64,000 nt of DNA from the NCBI RefSeq assembly GCF_000685965.1, contig NZ_JMLE01000022.1:1-64000 (forward strand), given 5' to 3'. This document shows positions 15,613 through 23,369 of this stretch, one piece after another. The notes beneath the pieces are model-generated. The model did no database searches, was not told where the DNA came from, and was given only the letters and a program-made list of their open reading frames with translations. The stretch is from Arthrobacter sp. UNC362MFTsu5.1 (GTDB taxonomy: Bacteria > Actinomycetota > Actinomycetes > Actinomycetales > Micrococcaceae). The position numbers and the translations under genes are program-made. How positions within the stretch are numbered: the first letter of the stretch is position 1; each line of letters starts with the position of its first letter.

Positions 15613-17589
15613 TCAGCCCACGTGGACCCAGGGCCGGCGGGTGACGTCAGGCTCCGCCTCGCGCAGCACTTCCCGGGTGACGGGGGCGATCTCACCCTCG
15701 CCGAAGAGCAGGAAACGCGTCAGGTTGGTGAGCGGGTTGCCCTCGGTCCAGCGGAAGTAGATGTGCGGCATCAGGCCGGTGACATCGCGGAGGTGCAGCA
15801 GGACGGCCGCCAGCGTGTTGGGCACGTTGTTGCTGTGGACTTCCAGAATGCGGAAGCCGTGCCGGATCTTCCCGGTGACCAGGAGCTCCTGTTCGAAGTC
15901 CGAGCTGTCGTCCACCAGGATCTCGATGAAGATCGCGTCGCTGTCCGCGGGAAGGTGGTTGGCCAGCTCGGCGTGCTCCAGCTTGGCCCGGTATCGCGCG
16001 GCGCTAAGGCGTTTGGGCTCGTGCGCGATCAGCCGGATGGGCCCCTCTTCGCTGGCGGCCATGAATTCCAGGGCACGTTCGTCCAGCCGGATGTGCGTGG
16101 CGCGCAGTTCGAAGGACCGCCGGACGCGGGACGCGAAGCTGACCATCACAATGCCCAGGATGAACAGGGCCGCGATCTTCAGGCCGTCGGGACGCTCCAC
16201 CACATTCGCCACCGTGGTGTAAAGGAAGACGACGGCGATCGCGCAGAAAGCGGCCGTGCGGCCGCGTTGCTGCTTGCGCCGCGCGGACAACGTGACGGCG
16301 ATCGACGCGGACGTCATCAGCACCAGGACGCCGGTGGCGTAGGCGCCGCCCTGGGCCTCGACGTCGGCCTCGAACACCACCGTGATGAGGAAGGCGACGG
16401 CGGTGAACACCAGTACCAGCGGCCGCACGGCCCGGGTCCATGCCGGCGCCATGCCAAAGCGCGGAAGGTAGCGCGGCACCAGGTTGAGCAGGCCGGCCAT
16501 GGCGGAGGCCCCGGCGAACCAGAGGATGGCGATCGTGCTGAGGTCGTACACGGTCCCGAATCCGTCGCCCAGGTACTGGTGCGCCAGGAATGCCAGGGCC
16601 CGGCCGTTGGCCTTGCCTCCCGGCTGGAACTCGGCTGCCGGGATGAGGAAGGTGGTGATGAAGCTGGACGCGATGAGGAATGCGCTCATGATCAGGGCGG
16701 CCGTTGTCAGGAGTTTGTGCGCGCCGCGGATCCGGCCGGCCGGCTTGGCCTCAGTGTCGTCGGGGCTGCCCTGGATCTGCGGCATGACGGCCACACCCGT
16801 TTCGAAGCCGGAGAGTCCCAGGGCGAGTTTGGGGAAGACCAGCAGGGCGATGCCGATCATCACCAGCGGGTTGCCGTGCTGCTGGTTGAGGGCGGTCCAC
16901 CAGTCCGTCACCACGTGGGCTTCGCTGTACACATGCGCGAGGCCCACCAGCACCACCACCGCGTTGAGGAGGAGGAACACTGCCACCAGGACAACGGCCA
17001 CGTTGATGGCTTCCTTGAAGCCGCGGAGGAACACAATGCCCAGGCCCGCAATCAACGCCAGCGTAATGGCCACTTCCTGGCCATGGAGGAACTCCGGCGC
17101 AAACGGGTTTTCGATGGCGTGCGCGCTGGCATCGGCGGCGGAGAGCGTAATGGTGATCATGAAGTCCGTTGCCGCGAACCCCAGGAGAGCAAGGACGAAC
17201 AGTTTGCCGCCCCAGCGCGGCAGGAGCCGTTCGAGCATGGCGATGGAGCCTTCGCCGCGCGGGCTTTCCGAAGCCACCCTGCGATACACCGGAAGGGCGC
17301 CGAGGAGCGTGACTGCCACCAGGACAACGGTGGCCAGCGGCGAGACCATGCCTGCGGCGAGCGCGGCGATGGCCGGCTGGTATCCCAGCGTGGAAAAATA
17401 GTCCACGCCCGTCAGGCACATGACCTTCCACCAGGGCTGGGGCGTATGGTTCGCCTGCGGCTGGCCGTGCGGCCCCTGGCGCTTCCCGGATCCTTCGGGC
17501 ATGCCCTCCAGCAGCCAGCTCTTCAGGCTGTGGGGCTTGCGGTTGTACCTGTCCGAAGGGTCGGCGGGCGGCCTGGTCAGCGTGGTCAC
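15613..17589 (-). CDS. APC superfamily amino-acid/polyamine-type permease
   Basis: 658 residues, starting at GTG with GAAAGG 6 bases before. About twelve membrane segments follow a roughly 50-residue cytoplasmic N-terminus; DYFSTLGYQPAIAALAAG is the first conserved APC helix. After the last helices a soluble C-terminal domain of about 160 residues (LRATHIRLDERALEFM, DAIFIEILVDDSSDFEQELLV) lies in the cytosol and may be regulatory. The substrate cannot be told from sequence. It is convergent with the XRE-cupin gene and divergent from amt, in a nitrogen-related neighbourhood. Confidence 0.8.
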   Translation of the reverse strand: MTTLTRPPADPSDRYNRKPHSLKSWLLEGMPEGSGKRQGPHGQPQANHTPQPWWKVMCLTGVDYFSTLGYQPAIAALAAGMVSPLATVVLVAVTLLGALPVYRRVASESPRGEGSIAMLERLLPRWGGKLFVLALLGFAATDFMITITLSAADASAHAIENPFAPEFLHGQEVAITLALIAGLGIVFLRGFKEAINVAVVLVAVFLLLNAVVVLVGLAHVYSEAHVVTDWWTALNQQHGNPLVMIGIALLVFPKLALGLSGFETGVAVMPQIQGSPDDTEAKPAGRIRGAHKLLTTAALIMSAFLIASSFITTFLIPAAEFQPGGKANGRALAFLAHQYLGDGFGTVYDLSTIAILWFAGASAMAGLLNLVPRYLPRFGMAPAWTRAVRPLVLVFTAVAFLITVVFEADVEAQGGAYATGVLVLMTSASIAVTLSARRKQQRGRTAAFCAIAVVFLYTTVANVVERPDGLKIAALFILGIVMVSFASRVRRSFELRATHIRLDERALEFMAASEEGPIRLIAHEPKRLSAARYRAKLEHAELANHLPADSDAIFIEILVDDSSDFEQELLVTGKIRHGFRILEVHSNNVPNTLAAVLLHLRDVTGLMPHIYFRWTEGNPLTNLTRFLLFGEGEIAPVTREVLREAEPDVTRRPWVHVG

Positions 17590-17739
17590 GGTTTCCTTTC
17601 GCGCAGCGTTCCCTGCGGCCGTGCGGGCCCGGTGTGCTGCTCCTGTTGGGAGCGTAGGCCCGGAAAAGGGTGCGGAACGGCGGCTTTAACGAAACCTTTA
17701 CGCAACCCGTGACGGCCATCACCAGCCGGTGAGATGTAC

Positions 17740-17766
17740 GTCACATTTTGGAAACCTGCCGGAAAC
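17740..17766. promoter_or_regulatory. GlnR-type nitrogen-control box upstream of amt-glnK
   Basis: GTCAC-ATTTTG-GAAAC matches the actinobacterial GlnR pattern GTnAC-N6-GAAAC exactly, and a third half-site GAAAC follows after another 6 bases (17762-17766), giving 11-bp periodicity. It lies about 220 bases before amt. Binding by GlnR is inferred from the consensus. Confidence 0.65.
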
Positions 17767-17896
17767 CAGGAATTCATCCCCGGCGCCGCTGTTTAACGTG
17801 CCGGAAAAACAGCTCGGCCCTGGCGGTAACACCGCCGTTGTAGCGTCGGATAACGAGCGGCTGAGGAGCCCTGAAAGCTGTCGATGCTCAATGGCT

Positions 17897-17935
17897 GTCT
17901 CGTTGTGTTGAATGGTCTCGTTTTGATTGGTCTCG
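17897..17935 (+). repeat. GTCTCG direct repeats in the amt leader
   Basis: GTCTCG occurs at 17897, 17915 and 17930, spaced 18 and 15 bases, ending about 48 bases before the amt start. The intervening bases are T- and G-rich. Confidence 0.6.
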
Positions 17936-17982
17936 CCGTAGTTGGCGCCTAGGAGCGCCACTTCCAGAGGAAGGCTCCCAAA

Positions 17983-19416
17983 ATGAACATCTCCCTACTC
18001 AGCGTGGGCATGGCAGTGGATCCCACGGCGCTGGACCCCGGCGCCACGGCGTGGATGCTGGCGGCGTCCGCCTTGGTCCTGCTGATGACTCCCGGCCTGG
18101 CGTTTTTCTACGGCGGCCTCGTGCGGATGAAATCCGTCCTGAACATCATGATGATGAGCTTCGGTGCCATGGGTGTTGTTGCCGTGGTCTGGGCACTGTG
18201 GGGCTACGGGCTGGCGTTCGGCCCTGACACGATGGCCGGACTCGTCGGGGACCCCTTTGCCAACCCCGGCCTGAGTGGCCTGACCAGCAGCATCGGCGGA
18301 AAAGCGCCGGGCCTCCCGGATATGGTGTTCATCGGTTTCCAGGCCACGTTCGCCATCATCACCGTCGCTCTGATCAGCGGAGCTGTGGCGGAGCGGGTCA
18401 GGTTCGGGCCGTGGCTGCTGTTCGCCGCCTTGTGGGTGACCCTTGTCTACGCCCCGATCGCGCACTGGGTCTGGGGCGGCGGGCTCTTCGGCGCCACCGG
18501 CATCGTGGGCAGCAAAATCTCGGCGCTCGACTTCGCCGGGGGAACCGTTGTGCACATGAATGCCGGCATCGCGGGGCTGATGCTCGCCGTCGTGCTTGGA
18601 AAGCGCCTTGGATTCATGAAGGATCCCAACATCCGTCCGCACAACCTGCCGTTCGTGATGCTCGGCGCCGGGCTCCTGTGGTTCGGCTGGTTCGGCTTCA
18701 ATGCGGGCTCTGAACTCGCCGCCGATGCCACCGCGGGACTGGCCTGGACCAACACCCTGCTGGCCACGAGTGCGGCACTCCTGGGCTGGCTGCTCGTCGA
18801 GCGGCTTCGGGACGGCCATGCCACCTCCCTCGGCGCCGCCTCGGGAGCCGTGGCGGGCCTGGTTGCCGTGACGCCGGCCTGCGGCTTCGTTGACCCCGTC
18901 GGCGCCATCCTGATCGGGGCGGTGGCCGGAGTGCTCTGTGCGCTCGCGGTGGGCCTCAAGTTCCGGATCGGCCTCGACGACTCCCTTGACGTAGTGGCCG
19001 TCCACTTTGTTGGCGGGCTGTGGGGGACGCTCTCGCTGGGATTCTTCGCCGTGCCGTCGGCCAAGACCGAAGGCGGGCTCTTCTATGGCGGAGGCCTGGC
19101 GCAGTTCTGGCCCCAGTTCCTCACCGCGGTGATTGTCACAGCCTGGAGCGCCATCATGACCACGCTGATCGGTTATGCCATCCACAAGACGATGGGCATG
19201 CGCGTAACCGAAGCCAGCGAGCGGAACGGCATTGACGTCACGGAGCATGCCGAAACCGCGTACGAGCTCCTCATGGTGGGGGGCACCTTCCACCCCGGCG
19301 AACACCACGCCAAGGCCGCACCCGGTGGCGCAGACCCTGCCGCGGACATTCCGGCGGAACTCCCGGCGGGTGTCCCGGCGGCCAGCCAGGGCGATCGGGG
19401 CAAGGTGCGGACATGA
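17983..19416 (+). CDS. amt: Ammonium transporter (Amt/AmtB family)
   Basis: 477 residues with eleven predicted helices. Characteristic stretches include PGLAFFYGGLVRMKSVLNIMM, DFAGGTVVHMNAGIAGL with the first pore His, WFGWFGFNAGSEL, and DVVAVHFVGGLWGTL with the second pore His. The cytosolic C-terminus (EASERNGIDVTEHAETAYEL) is the usual GlnK contact segment, followed by an extra roughly 50-residue Pro/Ala-rich tail. The stop overlaps the glnK start (ATGA). It carries ammonium in under nitrogen limitation. A GlnR-like box lies upstream. Confidence 0.96.
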   Translation: MNISLLSVGMAVDPTALDPGATAWMLAASALVLLMTPGLAFFYGGLVRMKSVLNIMMMSFGAMGVVAVVWALWGYGLAFGPDTMAGLVGDPFANPGLSGLTSSIGGKAPGLPDMVFIGFQATFAIITVALISGAVAERVRFGPWLLFAALWVTLVYAPIAHWVWGGGLFGATGIVGSKISALDFAGGTVVHMNAGIAGLMLAVVLGKRLGFMKDPNIRPHNLPFVMLGAGLLWFGWFGFNAGSELAADATAGLAWTNTLLATSAALLGWLLVERLRDGHATSLGAASGAVAGLVAVTPACGFVDPVGAILIGAVAGVLCALAVGLKFRIGLDDSLDVVAVHFVGGLWGTLSLGFFAVPSAKTEGGLFYGGGLAQFWPQFLTAVIVTAWSAIMTTLIGYAIHKTMGMRVTEASERNGIDVTEHAETAYELLMVGGTFHPGEHHAKAAPGGADPAADIPAELPAGVPAASQGDRGKVRT

Positions 19417-19754
19417 AACTCATCACGGCCATCGTCCGGCCGGAAAAGGTTGAAACGGTCCGTGCCGCCCTGGAAGGGTTCGGCGTCAGTGGCATGACCG
19501 TCAGCCAGGCCAGCGGCTACGGGCAGCAGCGCGGTCATGTGGAGGTGTACCGCGGAACCGAATACAGCTCGGACCTGCTGCCGAAGGTCCGGGTGGAAGT
19601 CCTGGTGACCGAGGATGCCATGGACGGTGTCATGGCGGCCATCGAAGCGGGTGCCAGCACCGGCCGGTTCGGGGACGGCAAGATCTGGACCGTCTCCGTT
19701 TCCGATGCCGTCCGGGTGCGGACGGGGGAGCGGGGCGTGTCCGCGATCGACTGA
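19413..19754 (+). CDS. glnK: Nitrogen regulatory protein P-II
   Basis: 113 residues, full length for P-II. The start MKLITAIVRPEKVETVRAAL, the T-loop with Tyr51 in RGTEYSSDL (the usual uridylylation or adenylylation site) and the ATP-binding segment TGRFGDGKIWTV are all present. It binds ATP/ADP and 2-oxoglutarate and plugs the Amt channel when nitrogen is sufficient. Translationally coupled to amt. The glnD-type modifying gene often found next in actinobacteria is absent here; the next gene is an agmatinase. Confidence 0.96.
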   Translation: MKLITAIVRPEKVETVRAALEGFGVSGMTVSQASGYGQQRGHVEVYRGTEYSSDLLPKVRVEVLVTEDAMDGVMAAIEAGASTGRFGDGKIWTVSVSDAVRVRTGERGVSAID

Positions 19755-19782
19755 CCTGCGCGCTGGATTGGTAAACACCTGA

Positions 19783-19810
19783 TGCACACTAGGAAACTAG
19801 CGTGTATGAT
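19783..19810 (+). promoter_or_regulatory. Promoter and candidate operator of the ureohydrolase-ThDP operon
   Basis: TGCACACTAG (19783-19792) and CTAGCGTGTA (19797-19806) form an inverted repeat with 8 of 10 pairs around GAAA. It overlaps a -10-like TATGAT (19805-19810) about 44 bases before the start codon. GGTAAACAC lies just upstream (19770-19778). An overlapping repressor site is inferred. Confidence 0.5.
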
Positions 19811-19853
19811 GGTTGTCACACTACCGATCCATCCTCGAAGGAGAGGCGTTCCT

Positions 19854-20957
19854 TTGGAAGAGCTGCGCATCGAGGCCAACGGCAACCTTGGCCCCATCGA
19901 TTCATCCCGCATCCCCCGCTATGCAGGGGCCGCAACCTACGCCCGCCTGCCGCGCCTGGACCAGGTGGCCAAGGCGGACATCACGGTGGTGGGAGTGCCC
20001 TTCGACTCCGGCGTCTCCTACCGCCCCGGTGCCCGCTTCGGCGCCAACCATGTGCGCGAGGCCAGCCGGCTGCTGCGCCCGTACAACCCCGCCTGGGACG
20101 TCAGCCCCTTCGAGAATGTCCAGGTGGCGGACGCCGGCGACATGGCCGTCAACCCGTTCAACATCAACGAGGCCATCGAAACCATCCAGCAGAATGCCCT
20201 GGACCTGACGGCCGGCGGCAGCAAGCTGGTCACCCTTGGCGGGGACCACACCATTGCCCTGCCGCTCCTCCGGGCCGCCGCTGAGCGCGCCGGCGAGCCA
20301 GTGGCCATGCTGCACTTCGATGCGCACCTGGACACCTGGGACACCTACTTCGGTGCCGAATACACCCACGGCACCCCGTTCCGCCGCGCTGTTGAGGAAG
20401 GAATCCTGGACACCGAAGCCATCAGCCACATCGGAACCCGCGGTCCGCTCTACGGCAAGAAGGACCTCGACGACGACCACCGCTTCGGCTTCGGCATCGT
20501 GACCTCCGCGGATGTCTACTACCAGGGTGTCCTGGAGACGGTGGCCAAGGTCCGGGACCGCATCGGCAACCGTCCGCTCTACATCTCCGTGGACATCGAC
20601 GTCCTGGACCCCGCGCACGCGCCGGGTACGGGCACGCCGGAGGCCGGCGGCATCACCAGCCGTGAACTGCTGGAGATCATCCGCGGCTTCCGCGGCATGA
20701 ACCTCGTCGGTGCGGACATTGTTGAAGTGGCGCCGGCCTACGACCACGCAGAAATCACCGGGGTGGCTGCCAGCCACGTCGCCTACGAGCTGGTTACCCT
20801 CATGGCGGACTCCGCCGTCGAAGGCAACAGGTTCGGCGCGGCCAACGGCTACGCCGCCCAGGCCCTCGGGCAGGAGAAGAGGCACCAGGCCGGCTTCGCC
20901 GCCGCTGCCCAGTCCGCCGGAATCATCCGACCGGCCGTCGAGGAGTTCTCCAAGTGA
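19854..20957 (+). CDS. Agmatinase/ureohydrolase family protein
   Basis: About 367 residues from TTG at 19854 with GAAGGAGAGG upstream; the longer frame would run through the promoter. Manganese-binding motifs of the arginase/agmatinase superfamily are all there: GGDHTIALP, LHFDAHLDTWD and SVDIDVLDPAHAPGTGTPEAGG. Family members hydrolyse agmatine, guanidinobutyrate, guanidinopropionate or formimidoyl-glutamate, releasing urea or formamide. Its stop overlaps the start of a ThDP enzyme, and that pairing recalls guanidinobutyrase with 2-ketoarginine decarboxylase; agmatinase remains the conservative name. Confidence 0.9.
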   Translation: MEELRIEANGNLGPIDSSRIPRYAGAATYARLPRLDQVAKADITVVGVPFDSGVSYRPGARFGANHVREASRLLRPYNPAWDVSPFENVQVADAGDMAVNPFNINEAIETIQQNALDLTAGGSKLVTLGGDHTIALPLLRAAAERAGEPVAMLHFDAHLDTWDTYFGAEYTHGTPFRRAVEEGILDTEAISHIGTRGPLYGKKDLDDDHRFGFGIVTSADVYYQGVLETVAKVRDRIGNRPLYISVDIDVLDPAHAPGTGTPEAGGITSRELLEIIRGFRGMNLVGADIVEVAPAYDHAEITGVAASHVAYELVTLMADSAVEGNRFGAANGYAAQALGQEKRHQAGFAAAAQSAGIIRPAVEEFSK

Positions 20958-22648
20958 TCGATTTTGATCCGGGCGCGGCGGCCGCCACCGGCGTCCGCAA
21001 CGGCGGGGATCTCGTCGTCGAAACCCTCGAAGCGCTGGGCGCCAAGACGGTCTTCGGCATCCCGGGCCAGCACGCGCTGGGCCTCTTTGATGCCATGGGC
21101 CGGGGAAACCTGCACTTCGTCTCCTCCCGCGTGGAAAACAATTCCGCGTTCGCGGCCGACGGCTACTCCCGCGCCACGGGCGAAGTGGGCGTGCTGTTCC
21201 TGTCCACCGGTCCCGGTGCGCTGACGTCCCTGGCCGGGCTGCAGGAAGCCTATGCCACGGGTGTGCCCATGGTGGTGGTGGCCAGCCAGATTCCGCTGGA
21301 CGGCCTGGGCGCACGCCGCAAGGGCATGCTGCACCAGCTCGACGACCAGAAGGCCTCGGCCGCCAACGTCACCAAGAGCCAGCGCCTGATCCAGCACGCG
21401 TCCGGCATCCCCTCGGCCATCCAGGATGCCTGGACCGAGGCGATTTCCTCCCCGCAGGGACCTGTCTGGCTGGAGATCCCGCAAAACGTGCTCCTGGATC
21501 CCATCATGGTCCCGCCGGTTGAAGACGCCCTTGCCGAAGCGGCGGACAACCCGCCGCGTGTGGAACTGGTCCGCGAGGCAGTGAAATGGCTGTCGACGGC
21601 GGAACGTCCGGCGATCATCGCCGGCGGCGGGACGCGCCGCGGCCGGGCGGAGAAGTCACTGCTGTCCATCGCGGAAAAGCTGCGCGCACCGGTGATCTGC
21701 ACTCCCGGCGGCAACGGCGCCTTCCCGTGGAACCACGAGTTGTCGCTGCAGTCCTGGATCGAGGACCGGTACATGACGGACCTGCTCGAGGACGCGGACG
21801 TGCTGATTGTCATCGGCTCCTCCCTCGGCGAAGTCACGTCCAACTACTTCACGTTCGAACCGCGCGGCCGGATCATCCAGATCGACGCCGAACCCCGGGT
21901 CCTGGAGTCCAACCGGCCCGGCCTGGGCATCCGTGCCGACGCCGGACAGGCCCTCGCTGCGCTGGACGCCGCGCTGACCGAACCGCACGGGGAACGGGCC
22001 GACTGGCACGGCACCTCACCGGAAGCGCTGGTCAAGGAATCCCTGGCCAAGGTCAAGGCCCGGCTGGAGTCCCAGGACCTCGGCAAGGAACTGAAATTCA
22101 TGGCCGACATCCGGGAAGCCGTCCCCGCGGACATGCAGACCTTCTGGGACATGACCATCTCCGCGTACTGGGCCTGGAGCTGCTGGGACGCCCGCGAGGG
22201 GCAGTTCCATTCCGCCCAGGGCGCCGGCGGGCTGGGCTTCGGCTTCCCCGCGGCCATCGGCGGGGCCGTGGGACTGGAGACCACGGGAAGGTCCGGCCGG
22301 TCAGCCCGTGTCCTTGCTGTTTCCGGTGACGGTTCGGCCATGTACTCCATTTCCGAACTAGCCACGGCCAAGCAGCACAACGTCCCGGTCACCTGGCTGA
22401 TCGTGGACGACGGCGGATACGGCATCCTGCGCGAATACATGGTGGGCGCCTTCGGCAAGGCCACCGCAACGGAACTGGCCCGGCCCGACTTCGTCAAACT
22501 CGCCGAAGCGTTCGGTGTCCCGGCCGTCCGGGTGACCCCGGAGAACGTGGGGGACGCACTGAAGGCGGGCTTCGCCGCGGAGGGGCCCAACGTCGTCGTC
22601 GTCGAAACCCTGCTCAAGATGTTCGGCCCCACCCACCTGGGCGTCTAA
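20954..22648 (+). CDS. Thiamine diphosphate-dependent enzyme (acetolactate synthase-like; possible 2-ketoarginine decarboxylase)
   Basis: 564 residues. GTG overlaps the ureohydrolase stop (GTGA). The N-terminal Pyr domain has the catalytic Glu region SRVENNSAFAADGYSRATG; the central domain has DVLIVIGSSLGEV; the C-terminal PP domain has the ThDP signature VSGDGSAMYSISELATAKQHNVPVTWLIVDDGGYG (given as a long stretch, key residues GDG at about 459 and the following Asn-equivalent region). AruI of the arginine transaminase pathway has this architecture. Coupling to a guanidino hydrolase favours a keto-acid decarboxylase over acetolactate synthase; no small regulatory subunit is present. Confidence 0.82.
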   Translation: MIDFDPGAAAATGVRNGGDLVVETLEALGAKTVFGIPGQHALGLFDAMGRGNLHFVSSRVENNSAFAADGYSRATGEVGVLFLSTGPGALTSLAGLQEAYATGVPMVVVASQIPLDGLGARRKGMLHQLDDQKASAANVTKSQRLIQHASGIPSAIQDAWTEAISSPQGPVWLEIPQNVLLDPIMVPPVEDALAEAADNPPRVELVREAVKWLSTAERPAIIAGGGTRRGRAEKSLLSIAEKLRAPVICTPGGNGAFPWNHELSLQSWIEDRYMTDLLEDADVLIVIGSSLGEVTSNYFTFEPRGRIIQIDAEPRVLESNRPGLGIRADAGQALAALDAALTEPHGERADWHGTSPEALVKESLAKVKARLESQDLGKELKFMADIREAVPADMQTFWDMTISAYWAWSCWDAREGQFHSAQGAGGLGFGFPAAIGGAVGLETTGRSGRSARVLAVSGDGSAMYSISELATAKQHNVPVTWLIVDDGGYGILREYMVGAFGKATATELARPDFVKLAEAFGVPAVRVTPENVGDALKAGFAAEGPNVVVVETLLKMFGPTHLGV

Positions 22649-22666
22649 GCAGCAGGCCCCAACCCA

Positions 22667-22708
22667 GCCAGCACCACCAGCCAGCACCACCACTAGCCAG
22701 CACCACCA
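22667..22708. repeat. 13-bp tandem repeat GCCAGCACCACCA
   Basis: Three exact copies at 22667-22679, 22680-22692 and 22696-22708, the last after a 3-base break, directly before a long hairpin. Confidence 0.85.
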
Positions 22709-22712
22709 CATA

Positions 22713-22767
22713 GCGCGAACGTACAGTTGAGGCCCCAAAAGCGGGGGCCTCAACTGTACGTTCGCGC
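22713..22767. terminator. Long intergenic hairpin after the ThDP gene
   Basis: A 24-bp perfect stem (22713-22736 with 22744-22767) and 7-base loop AAAAGCG. No T-run follows directly, so it may be a repeated palindromic element as well as a terminator. Confidence 0.75.
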
Positions 22768-22826
22768 TTGGCGTTTAAGGTGCCGCTTGCCCCGGCCGCA
22801 CCGGCCGCTCGCTGGTTAGTTTCCCA

Positions 22827-22865
22827 AAGCAACCATTTTCGGATATAGTTGCTTAGGGCAAGCAA
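22827..22865. promoter_or_regulatory. Nested inverted repeats before marR (candidate autoregulatory operator)
   Basis: AAGCAAC (22827-22833) pairs with GTTGCTT (22848-22854); TTGCTT (22849-22854) also pairs with AAGCAA (22860-22865). TATAGT at 22844-22849 could be the -10. The repeats end 14 bases before the start codon. Confidence 0.55.
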
Positions 22866-22879
22866 AGGGGTTATTCGCC

Positions 22880-23359
22880 ATGGCAGTCGCACCAGAAACC
22901 GCAGCCGATCTCGTGTACCAGATCTTCGACCTCCAACGGGCTGTCCGCTGCGTCGCCATCTCCAGCACGCGCGGGCAGGACACCGGGGTGGCGCTCCAGG
23001 GCGTCCTGCGGTTCGTGGGGGAGGGGGAGTCCCGGGCCACGAAGCTTGCCGCCAGGCTCGGCGTCAGCGCTCCCGTCCTGAGCCGGCATATCGCCGATCT
23101 GGAAGAGCAGGGCCTGGTGGTCCGCCGTCCGGATCCTGAGGACGGGCGTGCCCAGCTGGTGGCGCTCTCGGAAGCGGGGGAGGGCAAGCTGCACGAAATA
23201 GAACAGCAGCGCACGGCAACGCTTCAGGGCTACCTGCAGGACTGGAGCCAGTTCGACGCCGAGGAGACCGCGAAAATCCTGAAAAAACTTGCTGAATCCC
23301 TCAGGGACTCAGCCCGGGCAACGACGGCCGGATCCACCGAAACAATTCCAACCGTTTAA
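22880..23359 (+). CDS. MarR family transcriptional regulator
   Basis: 159 residues with AAAGGGG before the ATG. The winged helix-turn-helix is clear: FVGEGESRATKLAARLGVSAPVLSRHIADLEEQGLVVRR followed by the wing DPEDGRAQLVALSEAG (given as separate motifs). C-terminal helices form the dimer. It is followed 10 bases later by a DHA2 efflux pump whose ribosome site overlaps the marR stop, so it most likely represses itself and the pump and is released by the pump's substrate. Confidence 0.93.
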   Translation: MAVAPETAADLVYQIFDLQRAVRCVAISSTRGQDTGVALQGVLRFVGEGESRATKLAARLGVSAPVLSRHIADLEEQGLVVRRPDPEDGRAQLVALSEAGEGKLHEIEQQRTATLQGYLQDWSQFDAEETAKILKKLAESLRDSARATTAGSTETIPTV

Positions 23360-23369
23360 GGAGCTGCAC

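Larger units (their letters stand above)
17590..17982. other. Divergent intergenic region between APC permease and amt
   Basis: 393 bases without a gene. It holds a GlnR-like box (17740-17766), a short hairpin GGCGGT/ACCGCC (17822-17836) and a GTCTCG direct-repeat array just before amt. Promoters for both genes must lie here. Confidence 0.5.

Noticed and set aside
15622..17712. 696-residue plus-strand frame opposite the APC permease
   Set aside because: Antisense shadow with Arg/His/Gly/Gln-rich composition; the membrane helices are on the other strand.
19782..19853. ATG-initiated N-terminal extension of the ureohydrolase
   Set aside because: It would translate the TATGAT promoter and dyad; the TTG at 19854 has a good ribosome site.
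20954..22648. Acetolactate synthase for branched-chain amino acids
   Set aside because: No small subunit or other ilv genes; coupling to a ureohydrolase fits a different ThDP decarboxylase better.
22667..22708. Possible CRISPR-like array
   Set aside because: Units are directly tandem 13-mers without spacers and no cas gene is present.
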